A stretch of DNA of 12,770 bases, from NCBI GenBank assembly GCA_949298295.1, contig CASFWS010000018.1, positions 1 to 12,770 of the forward strand, in the 5' to 3' direction. The stretch comes from an uncultured Bacillota bacterium (lineage in GTDB: Bacteria > Bacillota_I > Bacilli_A > RFN20 > CAG-826). The position numbers and the translations under genes are program-made. How positions within the stretch are numbered: the first letter of the stretch is position 1; each line of letters starts with the position of its first letter. The notes beneath the pieces were generated by a model. It saw only the letters and a program-made list of their open reading frames with translations, had not been told where the DNA came from and ran no database searches. Positions 7,036 to 12,770 of the stretch are shown piece by piece.

Positions 7036-8782
7036 GCATCGGCATTGGACGGTTTATTTCTTCATGGCCCTCTATGGGCTTGCTGCCACCTTTACCGTCG
7101 TCGAAAGTGCTCTCCCGGGCGATGTGAGTTCGACCCAGTCTTCCTTCATCGGGAACGTCCTGGCCTGGTTTGCCAACCTTTTCCCGGCTGCCGAGCCGAC
7201 CCCGGTCCACCCGACGGGGATCCGCCTCCTCTCGAGCTCCAGTTACCTCGACGCCCTCGAGGACGATCCCTCTTCCAACCAACTGTGCCTTGGGACGACG
7301 TCGATGCTCACCTTCGAGCTCGATTATCCCGCCAGCTCGGAAGACACCTACGAATACGCCTCCTTCCGGGCCGAGGCCGTGAAGGGCGGGGAGAACTTCT
7401 CCTTGGTCGTCGATCCCTCCTCCCTCGTCGTGAGGATCGTCTCCCACGGGGAAGCGGCCGAGGATTGCGAAATCGCCGTCTACGGGGACGAAGGGGTCTC
7501 GACGACCTATTCCTTCGACATCGTCCCCCGCCCGGCGCCCGTTTCCTTCGAGCTTGAGTCCCTTCGCTCCTCCGTCCAAGCCGGGACGGCGGCTTCCTTC
7601 GACCTCGTCATCGAAGACTCGATCGGCGAGCGGAGCGACTATGAGCTTCGCCGCTACTTCGACGTTTCCGCCCTCGAAATCGAAAGCGAGGAAGGCATTC
7701 ACGTCGACCCCCGGGGAAGCCTTTTCGTGGAGAGCGGCGTCACCCCCGGGTCCCATTCCTTTGCCATCGGCGGGAAAAGCTATTCCTTCGATGTCACGAG
7801 CCCCATCGGAGTCCATTACGACGTCGATGGCATCGCCCTTAGCGAGGTCGAGGGCGAACTGGCCCTCAACGACTACGACTATGGGCAGTCCGGCGTTTCC
7901 TTTGCCGCTTCTTACGTAGGGACCTCGGTTCCCGAAGAGGGGCTATTCCTCCTCTCCCTCGACGAGATGAAGGCCCGGGCCGTCGATCCTTCCGGCTCCT
8001 CTTTCAACGTCAAGGGCTACCGGAAGGAGGCAAGCGAAGAAGACCCGCTCCTCATCCGGCTGGAAAGCGCCCTCTTGAAAGAGGGGACAAACGAGCCCTT
8101 GGCAAGCGCGACCCTCTCCCTTACCTCGAAGGAAGTCCTCCCGGTTTCGATCGAAAGCCTCCGGGTCGGGAACGCTCCCCTTACGGACGGCGGCCAATTC
8201 AAGGCGAATGCCGGCTCCTCGGCTTCCGTCGCCGTCTCTTTCCTTGGGGCCAACGGAAGCGAAAACGTCTATGACCGTTCGATCGCCCTCGTCTCTTCGA
8301 ATCCGGACGTCGCCTCCGTGAGCGGCTCCCCTTCCCTTTCCCCGCGGATTTCCTTCCATAAGGAAGGAAGCGCCTTATTTACGGTGACTTCGAGAGCCAA
8401 TCCGAGCCTCGAGGTCTCTTTTGAGGTAAGTGTCGAGGGTGCGGTTAACGTCGATCCGGAGGACGAGGACTTCGCCATCGGAGTCCGGAAGAACATCGGG
8501 CATCTTTCCCTCTTCGCCTTCCTCGGGGGCATCGGGGCCCTATTCTTCGCCCTCTATTTCGGAGATCCCCGGAAGGCTTACCTAACCGTGGCCTTCTCCG
8601 GCGGGATTGCCGCCATCTTGGCCTTCCTGACCGAGGGCATCCAGATGCTTGCCCCGATGCGGGGCCCAAGCCTCGTCGATGTCGGGATCAACCTTGCCGG
8701 GGCCTTCATCGGCCTATTGGCCTTCCTTCTCGTCTACGGGATCGTCCTCCTCATCAAGTCCCGGCGGGATAGAAAGGGCTAA
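7010..8782 (+). CDS. VanZ-family membrane protein with large Ig-like extracellular insert
   Basis: This is a 590-residue membrane protein. TM1 is at about 13-31, followed by ESALPGDVSSTQSSFIGN. A 430-residue exposed region follows, and then three helices at about 498-518, 525-545 and 560-583. The C-terminal part carries the VanZ-like signature (TEGIQMLAPMRGPSLVDVGI from residue 541, then NLAG), so the four helices form one VanZ-type unit interrupted between TM1 and TM2. The insert is beta-rich and Ser/Val-rich; residues about 379-475 resemble a bacterial Ig-like (BIG2) domain (ALVSSNPDVASVSGSPSL), and earlier parts look like further Ig-like modules. VanZ proteins are linked to glycopeptide tolerance, but their biochemistry is unclear, and a binding or surface-sensing role for the insert is inference. 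The ATG at 7010 lies within ppa and has GGAG at 7002-7005. Upstream in-frame sequence to 6818 is only the ppa shadow. Confidence 0.85.
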   Translation: MSVLFPSLKHRHWTVYFFMALYGLAATFTVVESALPGDVSSTQSSFIGNVLAWFANLFPAAEPTPVHPTGIRLLSSSSYLDALEDDPSSNQLCLGTTSMLTFELDYPASSEDTYEYASFRAEAVKGGENFSLVVDPSSLVVRIVSHGEAAEDCEIAVYGDEGVSTTYSFDIVPRPAPVSFELESLRSSVQAGTAASFDLVIEDSIGERSDYELRRYFDVSALEIESEEGIHVDPRGSLFVESGVTPGSHSFAIGGKSYSFDVTSPIGVHYDVDGIALSEVEGELALNDYDYGQSGVSFAASYVGTSVPEEGLFLLSLDEMKARAVDPSGSSFNVKGYRKEASEEDPLLIRLESALLKEGTNEPLASATLSLTSKEVLPVSIESLRVGNAPLTDGGQFKANAGSSASVAVSFLGANGSENVYDRSIALVSSNPDVASVSGSPSLSPRISFHKEGSALFTVTSRANPSLEVSFEVSVEGAVNVDPEDEDFAIGVRKNIGHLSLFAFLGGIGALFFALYFGDPRKAYLTVAFSGGIAAILAFLTEGIQMLAPMRGPSLVDVGINLAGAFIGLLAFLLVYGIVLLIKSRRDRKG

Positions 8783-9609
8783 GCCATCGTCTTGAAGAAG
8801 GGCCGCCGGGCATAGGCGGCCTTTTTGTCTTGGTAGATTTCCTGAAACACCGGATTGGCGGTCATCTTGTAGCGGTAGAGGGCCCAATAGCCCCAAAGGA
8901 TGTCCTCGAAGGCGAGGAAGAGGGCGAGGCGGTCGGGATCCCCGTCGACCCCGAAGAGGTCGTAGAGGGCCTCGCTTAGGAGCTCCTCGTCCTCGATCTT
9001 GTTTTCGCTAAGGAGGGAGGCGAGGTCGAAATAGGGGTCGTTGTAGCCGGCGAACTCGAAGTCGATGAGAAGGGCCTTCCCCCCGAAATAGAGAATGTTG
9101 CTCCCGACGAGGTCGTTATGCGAAGGGACGAGGCGGGAAGAGGATACGGCTTCCTCGAAAGAGGCGACGATCTCGCTTTCCCCGGCGAAAAGAAGGCGGG
9201 CACCGGCCTCGTCTTGGTAGTAGGCGAGGCGCCTAAGGGGATCGAAAGGCGGGAGGGAAATTTCGCCCTCGTGAAAGGCTTTGATGGCCTTGACGGCTTT
9301 CTGAATGTCCTCTTTCCGGGCTCCGGAAGAGGGGAAGTGCTCGTCCCCGGGTATGTAGATGCTCACCATGTCGCCGGTCTTCTCGTCGAAAAGGAGAGCC
9401 GGCACGGCGATGCCCTTCTTGGCTCCTTCGTCGATGGCACGCTTCTCATAAAGAGGCTGGTAGAAATAGGGATCGGAAGGGCGCTTTTCCCGGTAGACCA
9501 AGGCTTTTCCGAGGAGGTAGGTGTCGTTGCTCGTCCCTTCTCCGAGGGGCAAGAGCTCCTCGCAATCGATGCCTTGGGCGGAAAGGAACTCCTTGAAGGC
9601 GGCGTTCAT
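8779..9609 (-). CDS. LicA/choline kinase-like phosphotransferase
   Basis: This is a 276-residue protein of the aminoglycoside phosphotransferase/choline kinase (protein-kinase-like) fold. The nucleotide loop is GEGTSNDTYLL at about 23-33. The catalytic loop is HNDLVGSN at 164-171 (His164, Asp166, Asn171), and the metal-binding segment LLIDFEFAGYNDPYFDLASL is at 180-199 (Asp183). These match LicA-type choline kinases, which feed phosphocholine onto surface glycans; related kinases act on thiamine, ethanolamine or methylthioribose, so the substrate is not certain. Bacillota and Mollicutes commonly carry LicA-like genes. Its ATG overlaps the TGA of the RqcH gene, with AAGGAGG 11 bases upstream, so it is translationally coupled to that gene. 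It converges on the VanZ-type gene with a 4-bp overlap. Confidence 0.85.
   Translation of the reverse strand: MNAAFKEFLSAQGIDCEELLPLGEGTSNDTYLLGKALVYREKRPSDPYFYQPLYEKRAIDEGAKKGIAVPALLFDEKTGDMVSIYIPGDEHFPSSGARKEDIQKAVKAIKAFHEGEISLPPFDPLRRLAYYQDEAGARLLFAGESEIVASFEEAVSSSRLVPSHNDLVGSNILYFGGKALLIDFEFAGYNDPYFDLASLLSENKIEDEELLSEALYDLFGVDGDPDRLALFLAFEDILWGYWALYRYKMTANPVFQEIYQDKKAAYARRPFFKTMA
8801..8828 (+). terminator. Intrinsic terminator of the ppa-VanZ operon
   Basis: A perfect 7-bp GC stem (GGCCGCC at 8801-8807, GGCGGCC at 8815-8821) with a 7-base loop is followed by TTTTTGT. It starts 18 bases after the VanZ-type stop codon. It is embedded in the last codons of the opposing LicA-like gene, where it encodes the AAYARRPF region. 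It is the best intrinsic terminator in the window. Confidence 0.85.
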
Positions 9610-11012
9610 GGCTTTTCGGCCCTCCTTGCATCTTTGAGGGCAGCCCGGGCCTCCTCGCTAATCGCCCGGACGCGAATCGTCTCGAATTTCTTCACGACGG
9701 CTTGCCCCGAGACGCTTCCCTTCCTTACGTCGCCGCGGAGGGCGTGCATGACGTCGCCGTCTTCCTTCCCGGCAAGGAGAATGGCAATCTCGGCGGCCAA
9801 CTCGATTTCCCTTTCCGTCGGCTCCTCGCTTTTGAGGACGAGGTGGGAACCGCTATCGCCCATGATGTGGAACCAGTGGAGCCTCTTCCCGCGGGCGAAA
9901 AGGAAGGTCAGGCAGTCGTTTTCCTTGGCCGAGCGCCCGAAAAGGAGCCGGGTTTTGCCGAGATGGCATTCGTAGGGGAGGGAGGAGCGGGAGAGCCCCC
10001 TCCATCCGGCTTGGGGACGCCCCTTTTCCGGAATCGCGAGTTCCTTCGCCATCTGCTCGAGCCCTTCTTCGTCGCTCGCCTCGTATTGGGCGATGGCGCT
10101 TTCGACGTCGGCGAGTTCCTCTCGGCAGGCGGCTAGGTGCTTCTTACCAAGGGCGAGGGCATCCTTCGCTTTCTTGGCTTGGCGGTAGTAGGCCTCGGCA
10201 TTCTGGGCGAGGCTCTTTCGGGGATCGAGGGCAATTTCCGTCCCCTCGAGGACGACTTCCCGGGCCCGGGGGTCGATCTCGCCGAAATAGGTATAGATGA
10301 GTTCCCCTTTCTTCCCGGCGTCTAGCCGCGAGGCAGCTCCCTCGAGGTCGCGGGAGAGGGCTTCCGCCTTCTTTTTGAGCGTCTTCTTGCGGGAGCGGAG
10401 GTACTTCTCGAGTTCACCGAAGCGCTCTTTTTTCCGGAGGGCCCGAAGGTCTTTCTCGAGGTCCTCGTAGCGTTTTATCGTGAGCTCCCAATCAAGGGTA
10501 ATGTCTTCCTTTTGAAAGGGGTTTTGCGGGGGAAGTTCGTAGGTAAGCCCCTTAAAGAGGGGGCGCTTGTCTTCGATAGAAGCGGTTCGATAGGCGGTGA
10601 TGACTTTCCTCTCTTCGTCGAGGAGGACAAGGTTGGCGTGGCGGGGGAACATCTCGAAGACGAGATAGCGGCGCTTGGGGAAGAGGGCCTCCTCGGAAGC
10701 GAGGAGGGAAAGTTCGACGATTCGGTCTTCTCCGAGGATCGATAGTCCGCGGACCTCGGCCCGGTAGAGCTGTTTCTTCAGGATATCGAGGAAGGTCGTC
10801 TCGAGGCTTTTTCCCTCGAGGAGGGTTTCGGAGAGGTAAAAGCGGGGTTCGCTTCCCTCGACGACGAAGGTGAGGCGGGGGAATTGGCTTCCCGACACCC
10901 GGAAGGAAATAACGCCCGGGGCAAAGGAAGTCGCCCGGGAAAGGTAGCGGCCCTTGAGGAGCGGCTCGAGGCGGACGACGTATTGGCTTAGCTCGGAGTA
11001 TTTCACCCCCAT
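9606..11012 (-). CDS. rqcH: RqcH/NFACT ribosome quality-control protein, compact form
   Basis: This is a member of the NFACT family (Rqc2/NEMF, Bacillus RqcH; older names FbpA and fibronectin-binding protein). RqcH binds the 50S subunit blocked by peptidyl-tRNA and adds C-terminal alanine tails that mark the chain for proteolysis. The protein has 468 residues. The NFACT-N domain covers about 1-175, with GEDRIVEL at 94-101 supplying the Asp96-Arg97 pair that matches RqcH Asp97-Arg98. Lysine-rich coiled-coil segments follow at about 190-235 and 270-310. NFACT-R is at the C-terminus, with WFHIMGDSGSHLVL at about 378-391. It is about 100 residues shorter than typical (about 570), and the helix-hairpin-helix part between NFACT-N and the coiled coil seems to be missing. 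The ATG at 11012 fits the family N-terminus; a TTG at 11024 is an alternative. No good Shine-Dalgarno sequence precedes either. Ends with an ATGA overlap into the LicA-like gene. Confidence 0.9.
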   Translation of the reverse strand: MGVKYSELSQYVVRLEPLLKGRYLSRATSFAPGVISFRVSGSQFPRLTFVVEGSEPRFYLSETLLEGKSLETTFLDILKKQLYRAEVRGLSILGEDRIVELSLLASEEALFPKRRYLVFEMFPRHANLVLLDEERKVITAYRTASIEDKRPLFKGLTYELPPQNPFQKEDITLDWELTIKRYEDLEKDLRALRKKERFGELEKYLRSRKKTLKKKAEALSRDLEGAASRLDAGKKGELIYTYFGEIDPRAREVVLEGTEIALDPRKSLAQNAEAYYRQAKKAKDALALGKKHLAACREELADVESAIAQYEASDEEGLEQMAKELAIPEKGRPQAGWRGLSRSSLPYECHLGKTRLLFGRSAKENDCLTFLFARGKRLHWFHIMGDSGSHLVLKSEEPTEREIELAAEIAILLAGKEDGDVMHALRGDVRKGSVSGQAVVKKFETIRVRAISEEARAALKDARRAEKP

Positions 11013-11034
11013 AGGATAACGCAACGAAGGCTTC

Positions 11035-11127
11035 CCGTCCCCTCCGGCGGTTGCCGTCTGCTCTCGGGACTTATGAGGATCAAGCGATGGAAGCCCTTAG
11101 GTCTCCTTTTCAGCATTTCGGGGACGG
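11035..11127 (-). promoter_or_regulatory. Possible structured 5' leader of rqcH
   Basis: An 8-bp perfect inverted repeat (CCGTCCCC and GGGGACGG) encloses 77 bases upstream of the rqcH start. Inside it, next to one arm, lies a CGGC/GCCG hairpin with a four-base loop (read on the minus strand, a GGCAACCGCC-type element). A closing stem with internal hairpins is the general shape of a structured RNA leader. It does not match the riboswitch consensus sequences I know. This is a low-confidence call based only on complementarity. Confidence 0.25.
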
Positions 11128-11292
11128 CCCTTGGCAAATTGAAGAAACAAGGGGGATTTTGCGAGGCTTTTAGATGCGCTCTATTTCCAAATGGCCGATT
11201 TTTCTTGGCCCTATCGGGCCTCTAGCCGGCGGCGGGCCGGGATACCGTGGAGGCAAAATAGCCGAAAAGCCCGCAAAACATGCGGATTTTGT

Positions 11293-11321
11293 TTGCCTTG
11301 GAAAGACGAATTTGCGATACT
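11293..11321 (+). promoter_or_regulatory. Promoter of gmk
   Basis: TTGCCT (11293-11298) and GATACT (11316-11321) are separated by 17 bases, and TG at 11313-11314 makes an extended -10. Transcription would begin near 11328, only about 6 bases before the gmk ATG at 11334. This is the best -35/-10 pair in the window. Confidence 0.7.
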
Positions 11322-11333
11322 CTAAAGTTATAT

Positions 11334-11906
11334 ATGGCTAAGCGCGGGCTTCTTATCGTGATTTCAGGACCATCCGGGGTCGGCAAAGGGACGGTGCGCG
11401 AGCTTCTCATGGGCGACCGGGAACTCGACCTCGTCTATTCCGTTTCCTATACGACCCGTGCCATGCGCCCCGGGGAAAAGGATGGCGTCGACTACCATTT
11501 CGTCGACGAGACGACCTTCCGGAAAATGGTCGCCGAAGGCGGCTTCCTCGAGCACACCAATTTTGTTTCCCACAATTACGGGACCCCGAAGAAAGAAGTG
11601 TTCGCCGCCCTTGAGGAAGGGCATAACGTCATCCTTGAGATCGAGGTCAACGGGGCCCACCAGATCATGAAGAAGTGCAAGGGGGAGAACCTCCTTACCA
11701 TCTTCATTCTCCCTCCCGACCGCGAAACCTTGCTCGAGCGCCTCGTCGGGCGGGACACCGAGGATCCGGAAGTCATCAAGGCCCGGCTGGAGAAAGCTTC
11801 CCGAGAACTCGCGATGGCCAAGGATTACGACTATCAGATCGTGAACGACGACCTCGGGAAGGCCGTCGAGGCCATTCGTTCCCTCATCCGCGCTCGGCTA
11901 GGGTAA
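11334..11906 (+). CDS. gmk: Guanylate kinase
   Basis: Phosphorylates GMP (and dGMP) to GDP with ATP, an essential cytoplasmic step of purine nucleotide supply. It has 190 residues, close to the usual 200. The P-loop GPSGVGKGT is at 12-20. The GMP-binding region contains SYTTRAMRPGEKDGVDYHF at about 38-56, and the lid and arginine-bearing segment LLERLVGRDTEDPE follows further on. The ATG at 11334 fits the family N-terminus (MAKRGLLIVISGPSG). An in-frame ATG at 11280 would place the start upstream of the evident promoter and is rejected. No Shine-Dalgarno sequence precedes the chosen ATG, so translation is probably from a leaderless or nearly leaderless mRNA. The gene is followed 10 bases later by priA, a common Firmicutes neighbour, but rpoZ and coaBC, often found between them, are absent. 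Confidence 0.97.
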   Translation: MAKRGLLIVISGPSGVGKGTVRELLMGDRELDLVYSVSYTTRAMRPGEKDGVDYHFVDETTFRKMVAEGGFLEHTNFVSHNYGTPKKEVFAALEEGHNVILEIEVNGAHQIMKKCKGENLLTIFILPPDRETLLERLVGRDTEDPEVIKARLEKASRELAMAKDYDYQIVNDDLGKAVEAIRSLIRARLG

Positions 11907-11909
11907 AAT
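11904..11909 (+). promoter_or_regulatory. Weak candidate -10 element of priA
   Basis: TAAAAT overlaps the gmk stop codon and lies 7 bases before the priA ATG at 11917, so a transcript from it would start at or next to the initiator codon. There is no recognisable -35 and no TG extension. The GAGGGG at 11911-11916 abuts the ATG and is too close for a normal Shine-Dalgarno interaction. The call rests on spacing and on the same arrangement at other starts here. Confidence 0.3.
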
Positions 11910-11916
11910 CGAGGGG

Positions 11917-12770
11917 ATGAAAGTCCTCGAGGTCCTCGTCGAATATTCGGCCCGGTCGCTCGACCGGCCTTTTTCCTATTTCTATCGGGGCGAAAGGCCG
12001 ATCGGCCCTCGTTTCCGCGTCCGCTGCGCCTTCAACAAGAAAAGCCTCATCGGCTTCGTCGTTGCCGCGCGGGAATACCCGGGAACCCCCGAAGAGCTTT
12101 CGGCCGAACTCGGCTACCGGGTCAACGAGATCCTCGATGCCGACATCGTCGATGAAGAGCCGCTTCTAACCTCTTCCCTCATGGAGCTCGCGAAGGAGGT
12201 CGCCGCCTACTACATGGCTCCCTTGATCAGTGTCCTCCAGGCGATGCTCCCGCCCTCACTCGCTCCCCGTTCCTCCTCTTTGAAAGCCCCGAAGGTCGCC
12301 TACGAGACCTATGTCGAGGCCGTAGACGCGAAGGAAGAAGGTCTGACCCTCAAGCAAATCGAGGCCCTTCGCCTCCTCGTCTCCTCCTCGCCCCTTCGGA
12401 AGAAGGAAGCCGGGAGCCCCTCCGTCCTCGAGGCCCTCGCGAAGAAAGGCAAGGTCCGCTTCTTCAAGAAGGAGCGGCGGCGCCTCGAGATTCCCGAGCG
12501 CGAGCGGGAAGTGCCCCACGAAATGACCTACGAGCAGCGCGAAGCCTACGGGAAGATCGTATCTTCCGAAAAGCCCGTCGTTCTCCTCGAAGGGGTGACT
12601 GGCTCGGGGAAGACCGAAGTCTACCTTCGGCTTAGCGAGCACTGCCTCGAAAGCGGGAAGAAGGTCCTCATGCTGGTGCCGGAAATCAATTTGACCCCGG
12701 CGATGGTCGATTATTTTGCCCGGCGTTTCGGAAGCAAGATCGCCATCCTCCATAGCGAGCTCACCCCGGG
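11917..12770 (+). CDS. priA: Primosomal protein N' (replication restart helicase), 5' part
   Basis: PriA recognises collapsed forks and D-loops and reloads the replicative helicase. The first 284 residues are present, of roughly 700-800 in the family; the frame runs off the window. The N-terminus (MKVLEVLVEYSARSLDRPFSYF) fits the DNA-binding 3'BD, which is followed by a winged-helix-type region and then the helicase core. In the core, motif I is LLEGVTGSGKTEVYL at about 225-239 and motif Ia is LVPEINLTPAM at about 254-264, followed by AILHSELTPG at the edge. The usual motif Ia is PEISLTPQ, so Asn and Ala replace Ser and Gln here. The start is fixed by homology although the GAGGGG in front is too close for a usual ribosome binding site. 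A terminator-like hairpin lies within codons 11-20. Confidence 0.96.
   Translation, partial: MKVLEVLVEYSARSLDRPFSYFYRGERPIGPRFRVRCAFNKKSLIGFVVAAREYPGTPEELSAELGYRVNEILDADIVDEEPLLTSSLMELAKEVAAYYMAPLISVLQAMLPPSLAPRSSSLKAPKVAYETYVEAVDAKEEGLTLKQIEALRLLVSSSPLRKKEAGSPSVLEALAKKGKVRFFKKERRRLEIPEREREVPHEMTYEQREAYGKIVSSEKPVVLLEGVTGSGKTEVYLRLSEHCLESGKKVLMLVPEINLTPAMVDYFARRFGSKIAILHSELTP
11949..11974 (+). terminator. Terminator-like hairpin inside the 5' coding region of priA
   Basis: GGCC-C-GGTC pairs with GACCGGCC around a GCTC loop (11949-11969, 8 bp with one bulged C), followed directly by TTTTT at 11970-11974. It starts 42 bases after the gmk stop codon, where a gmk terminator would be expected, but it also encodes the conserved priA segment RSLDRPFS. 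It may terminate gmk transcripts when priA is not being translated. It could also be a by-product of GC-rich codon choice. Confidence 0.45.

Larger units (their letters stand above)
11013..11333. other. Intergenic region between the divergent rqcH and gmk genes
   Basis: No protein-coding gene or tRNA is evident in these 321 bases. The region holds the gmk promoter at its right end. It also holds several dyads: CCGTCCCC/GGGGACGG (11035-11042 with 11120-11127), a small CGGC-GGTT-GCCG hairpin just inside it, GGCCC-TATC-GGGCC (11207-11220), and CCGCA-AAACA-TGCGG (11271-11285). Base composition is more AT-rich than the genes between about 11130 and 11205. The rqcH promoter must lie here but no clear -10/-35 pair was found on the minus strand. 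Confidence 0.7.

Noticed and set aside
9118..9975. Plus-strand open frame of 285 codons across the kinase and rqcH genes
   Set aside because: It crosses the junction of two clearly identified minus-strand genes and has no domain-like features.
11041..11110. S-box (SAM-I) riboswitch on the minus strand upstream of rqcH
   Set aside because: Only a GGCAACC string and a nearby GAGAG are shared; the remaining conserved core and spacing are missing, and rqcH is not a methionine-metabolism gene.
11280..11333. Upstream ATG at 11280 as the gmk start
   Set aside because: It would add 18 residues not seen in guanylate kinases, lacks a ribosome binding site and lies upstream of the evident promoter.

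Overview
This window comes from a bacterial chromosome. The most likely source is an uncultivated Bacillota lineage on the Bacilli/Mollicutes side, although taxonomy cannot be settled from these bases alone. The support is: a gmk-priA neighbourhood, an RqcH/NFACT protein, a LicA-like kinase, a VanZ-type membrane protein and a carbamoyl-phosphate-synthase-like ATP-grasp protein of a type seen in Firmicutes. Several starts have strong AGGAGG-type ribosome binding sites. Coding is GC-rich, with a marked preference for CTC/CTT leucine, GTC valine and ATC isoleucine; CTG and ATA are rare. TGA acts as a stop (atpA, atpD and the RqcH gene end with it, and Trp is TGG), so the mycoplasma code is not in use.

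Layout. Bases 2-343 are the 3' part of a ThrA-like (aspartokinase/homoserine dehydrogenase) frame. It stops a short way into the homoserine dehydrogenase domain, and three bases later atpA begins. Bases 346-4379 are the F1 half of an ATP synthase operon, atpA-atpG-atpD-atpC, tightly packed with ATGA overlaps. The delta subunit and all F0 genes that normally precede atpA are missing from this side, and the epsilon subunit is short. Bases 4410-5639 encode an ATP-grasp enzyme of unknown substrate. It converges on, and overlaps by 13 bp, a minus-strand thioredoxin-like lipoprotein gene (5627-6427). A 71-bp divergent promoter region follows, then inorganic pyrophosphatase (6499-7035). This overlaps a 590-residue VanZ-type membrane protein with a large Ig-like extracellular insert (7010-8782). 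That gene converges with a minus-strand pair, a choline-kinase/LicA-like phosphotransferase (8779-9609) and a compact RqcH/NFACT ribosome quality-control protein (9606-11012), which are coupled by an ATGA overlap. A 321-bp gap rich in dyad symmetry separates these from gmk (11334-11906) and the 5' part of priA (11917 to the window end).

How the genes relate. The contents are mostly core housekeeping: ATP synthesis, pyrophosphate removal, GMP phosphorylation, replication restart and rescue of stalled ribosomes. A few envelope proteins are mixed in. Packing is extreme: convergent pairs share coding bases, and the recognisable intrinsic terminators lie inside the neighbouring gene. Several starts (gmk, the lipoprotein, perhaps priA) lack a usable Shine-Dalgarno sequence but have a -10-like hexamer just upstream, which suggests leaderless or nearly leaderless mRNAs.

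No tRNA, rRNA, CRISPR array, insertion sequence or defence system was seen. The points most worth a second look are the thrA/atpA junction (rearrangement or assembly chimera), the VanZ/Ig-like architecture, the terminator-like hairpin inside the start of priA, the possible structured leader of the RqcH gene, and the reduced forms of AtpC and RqcH.
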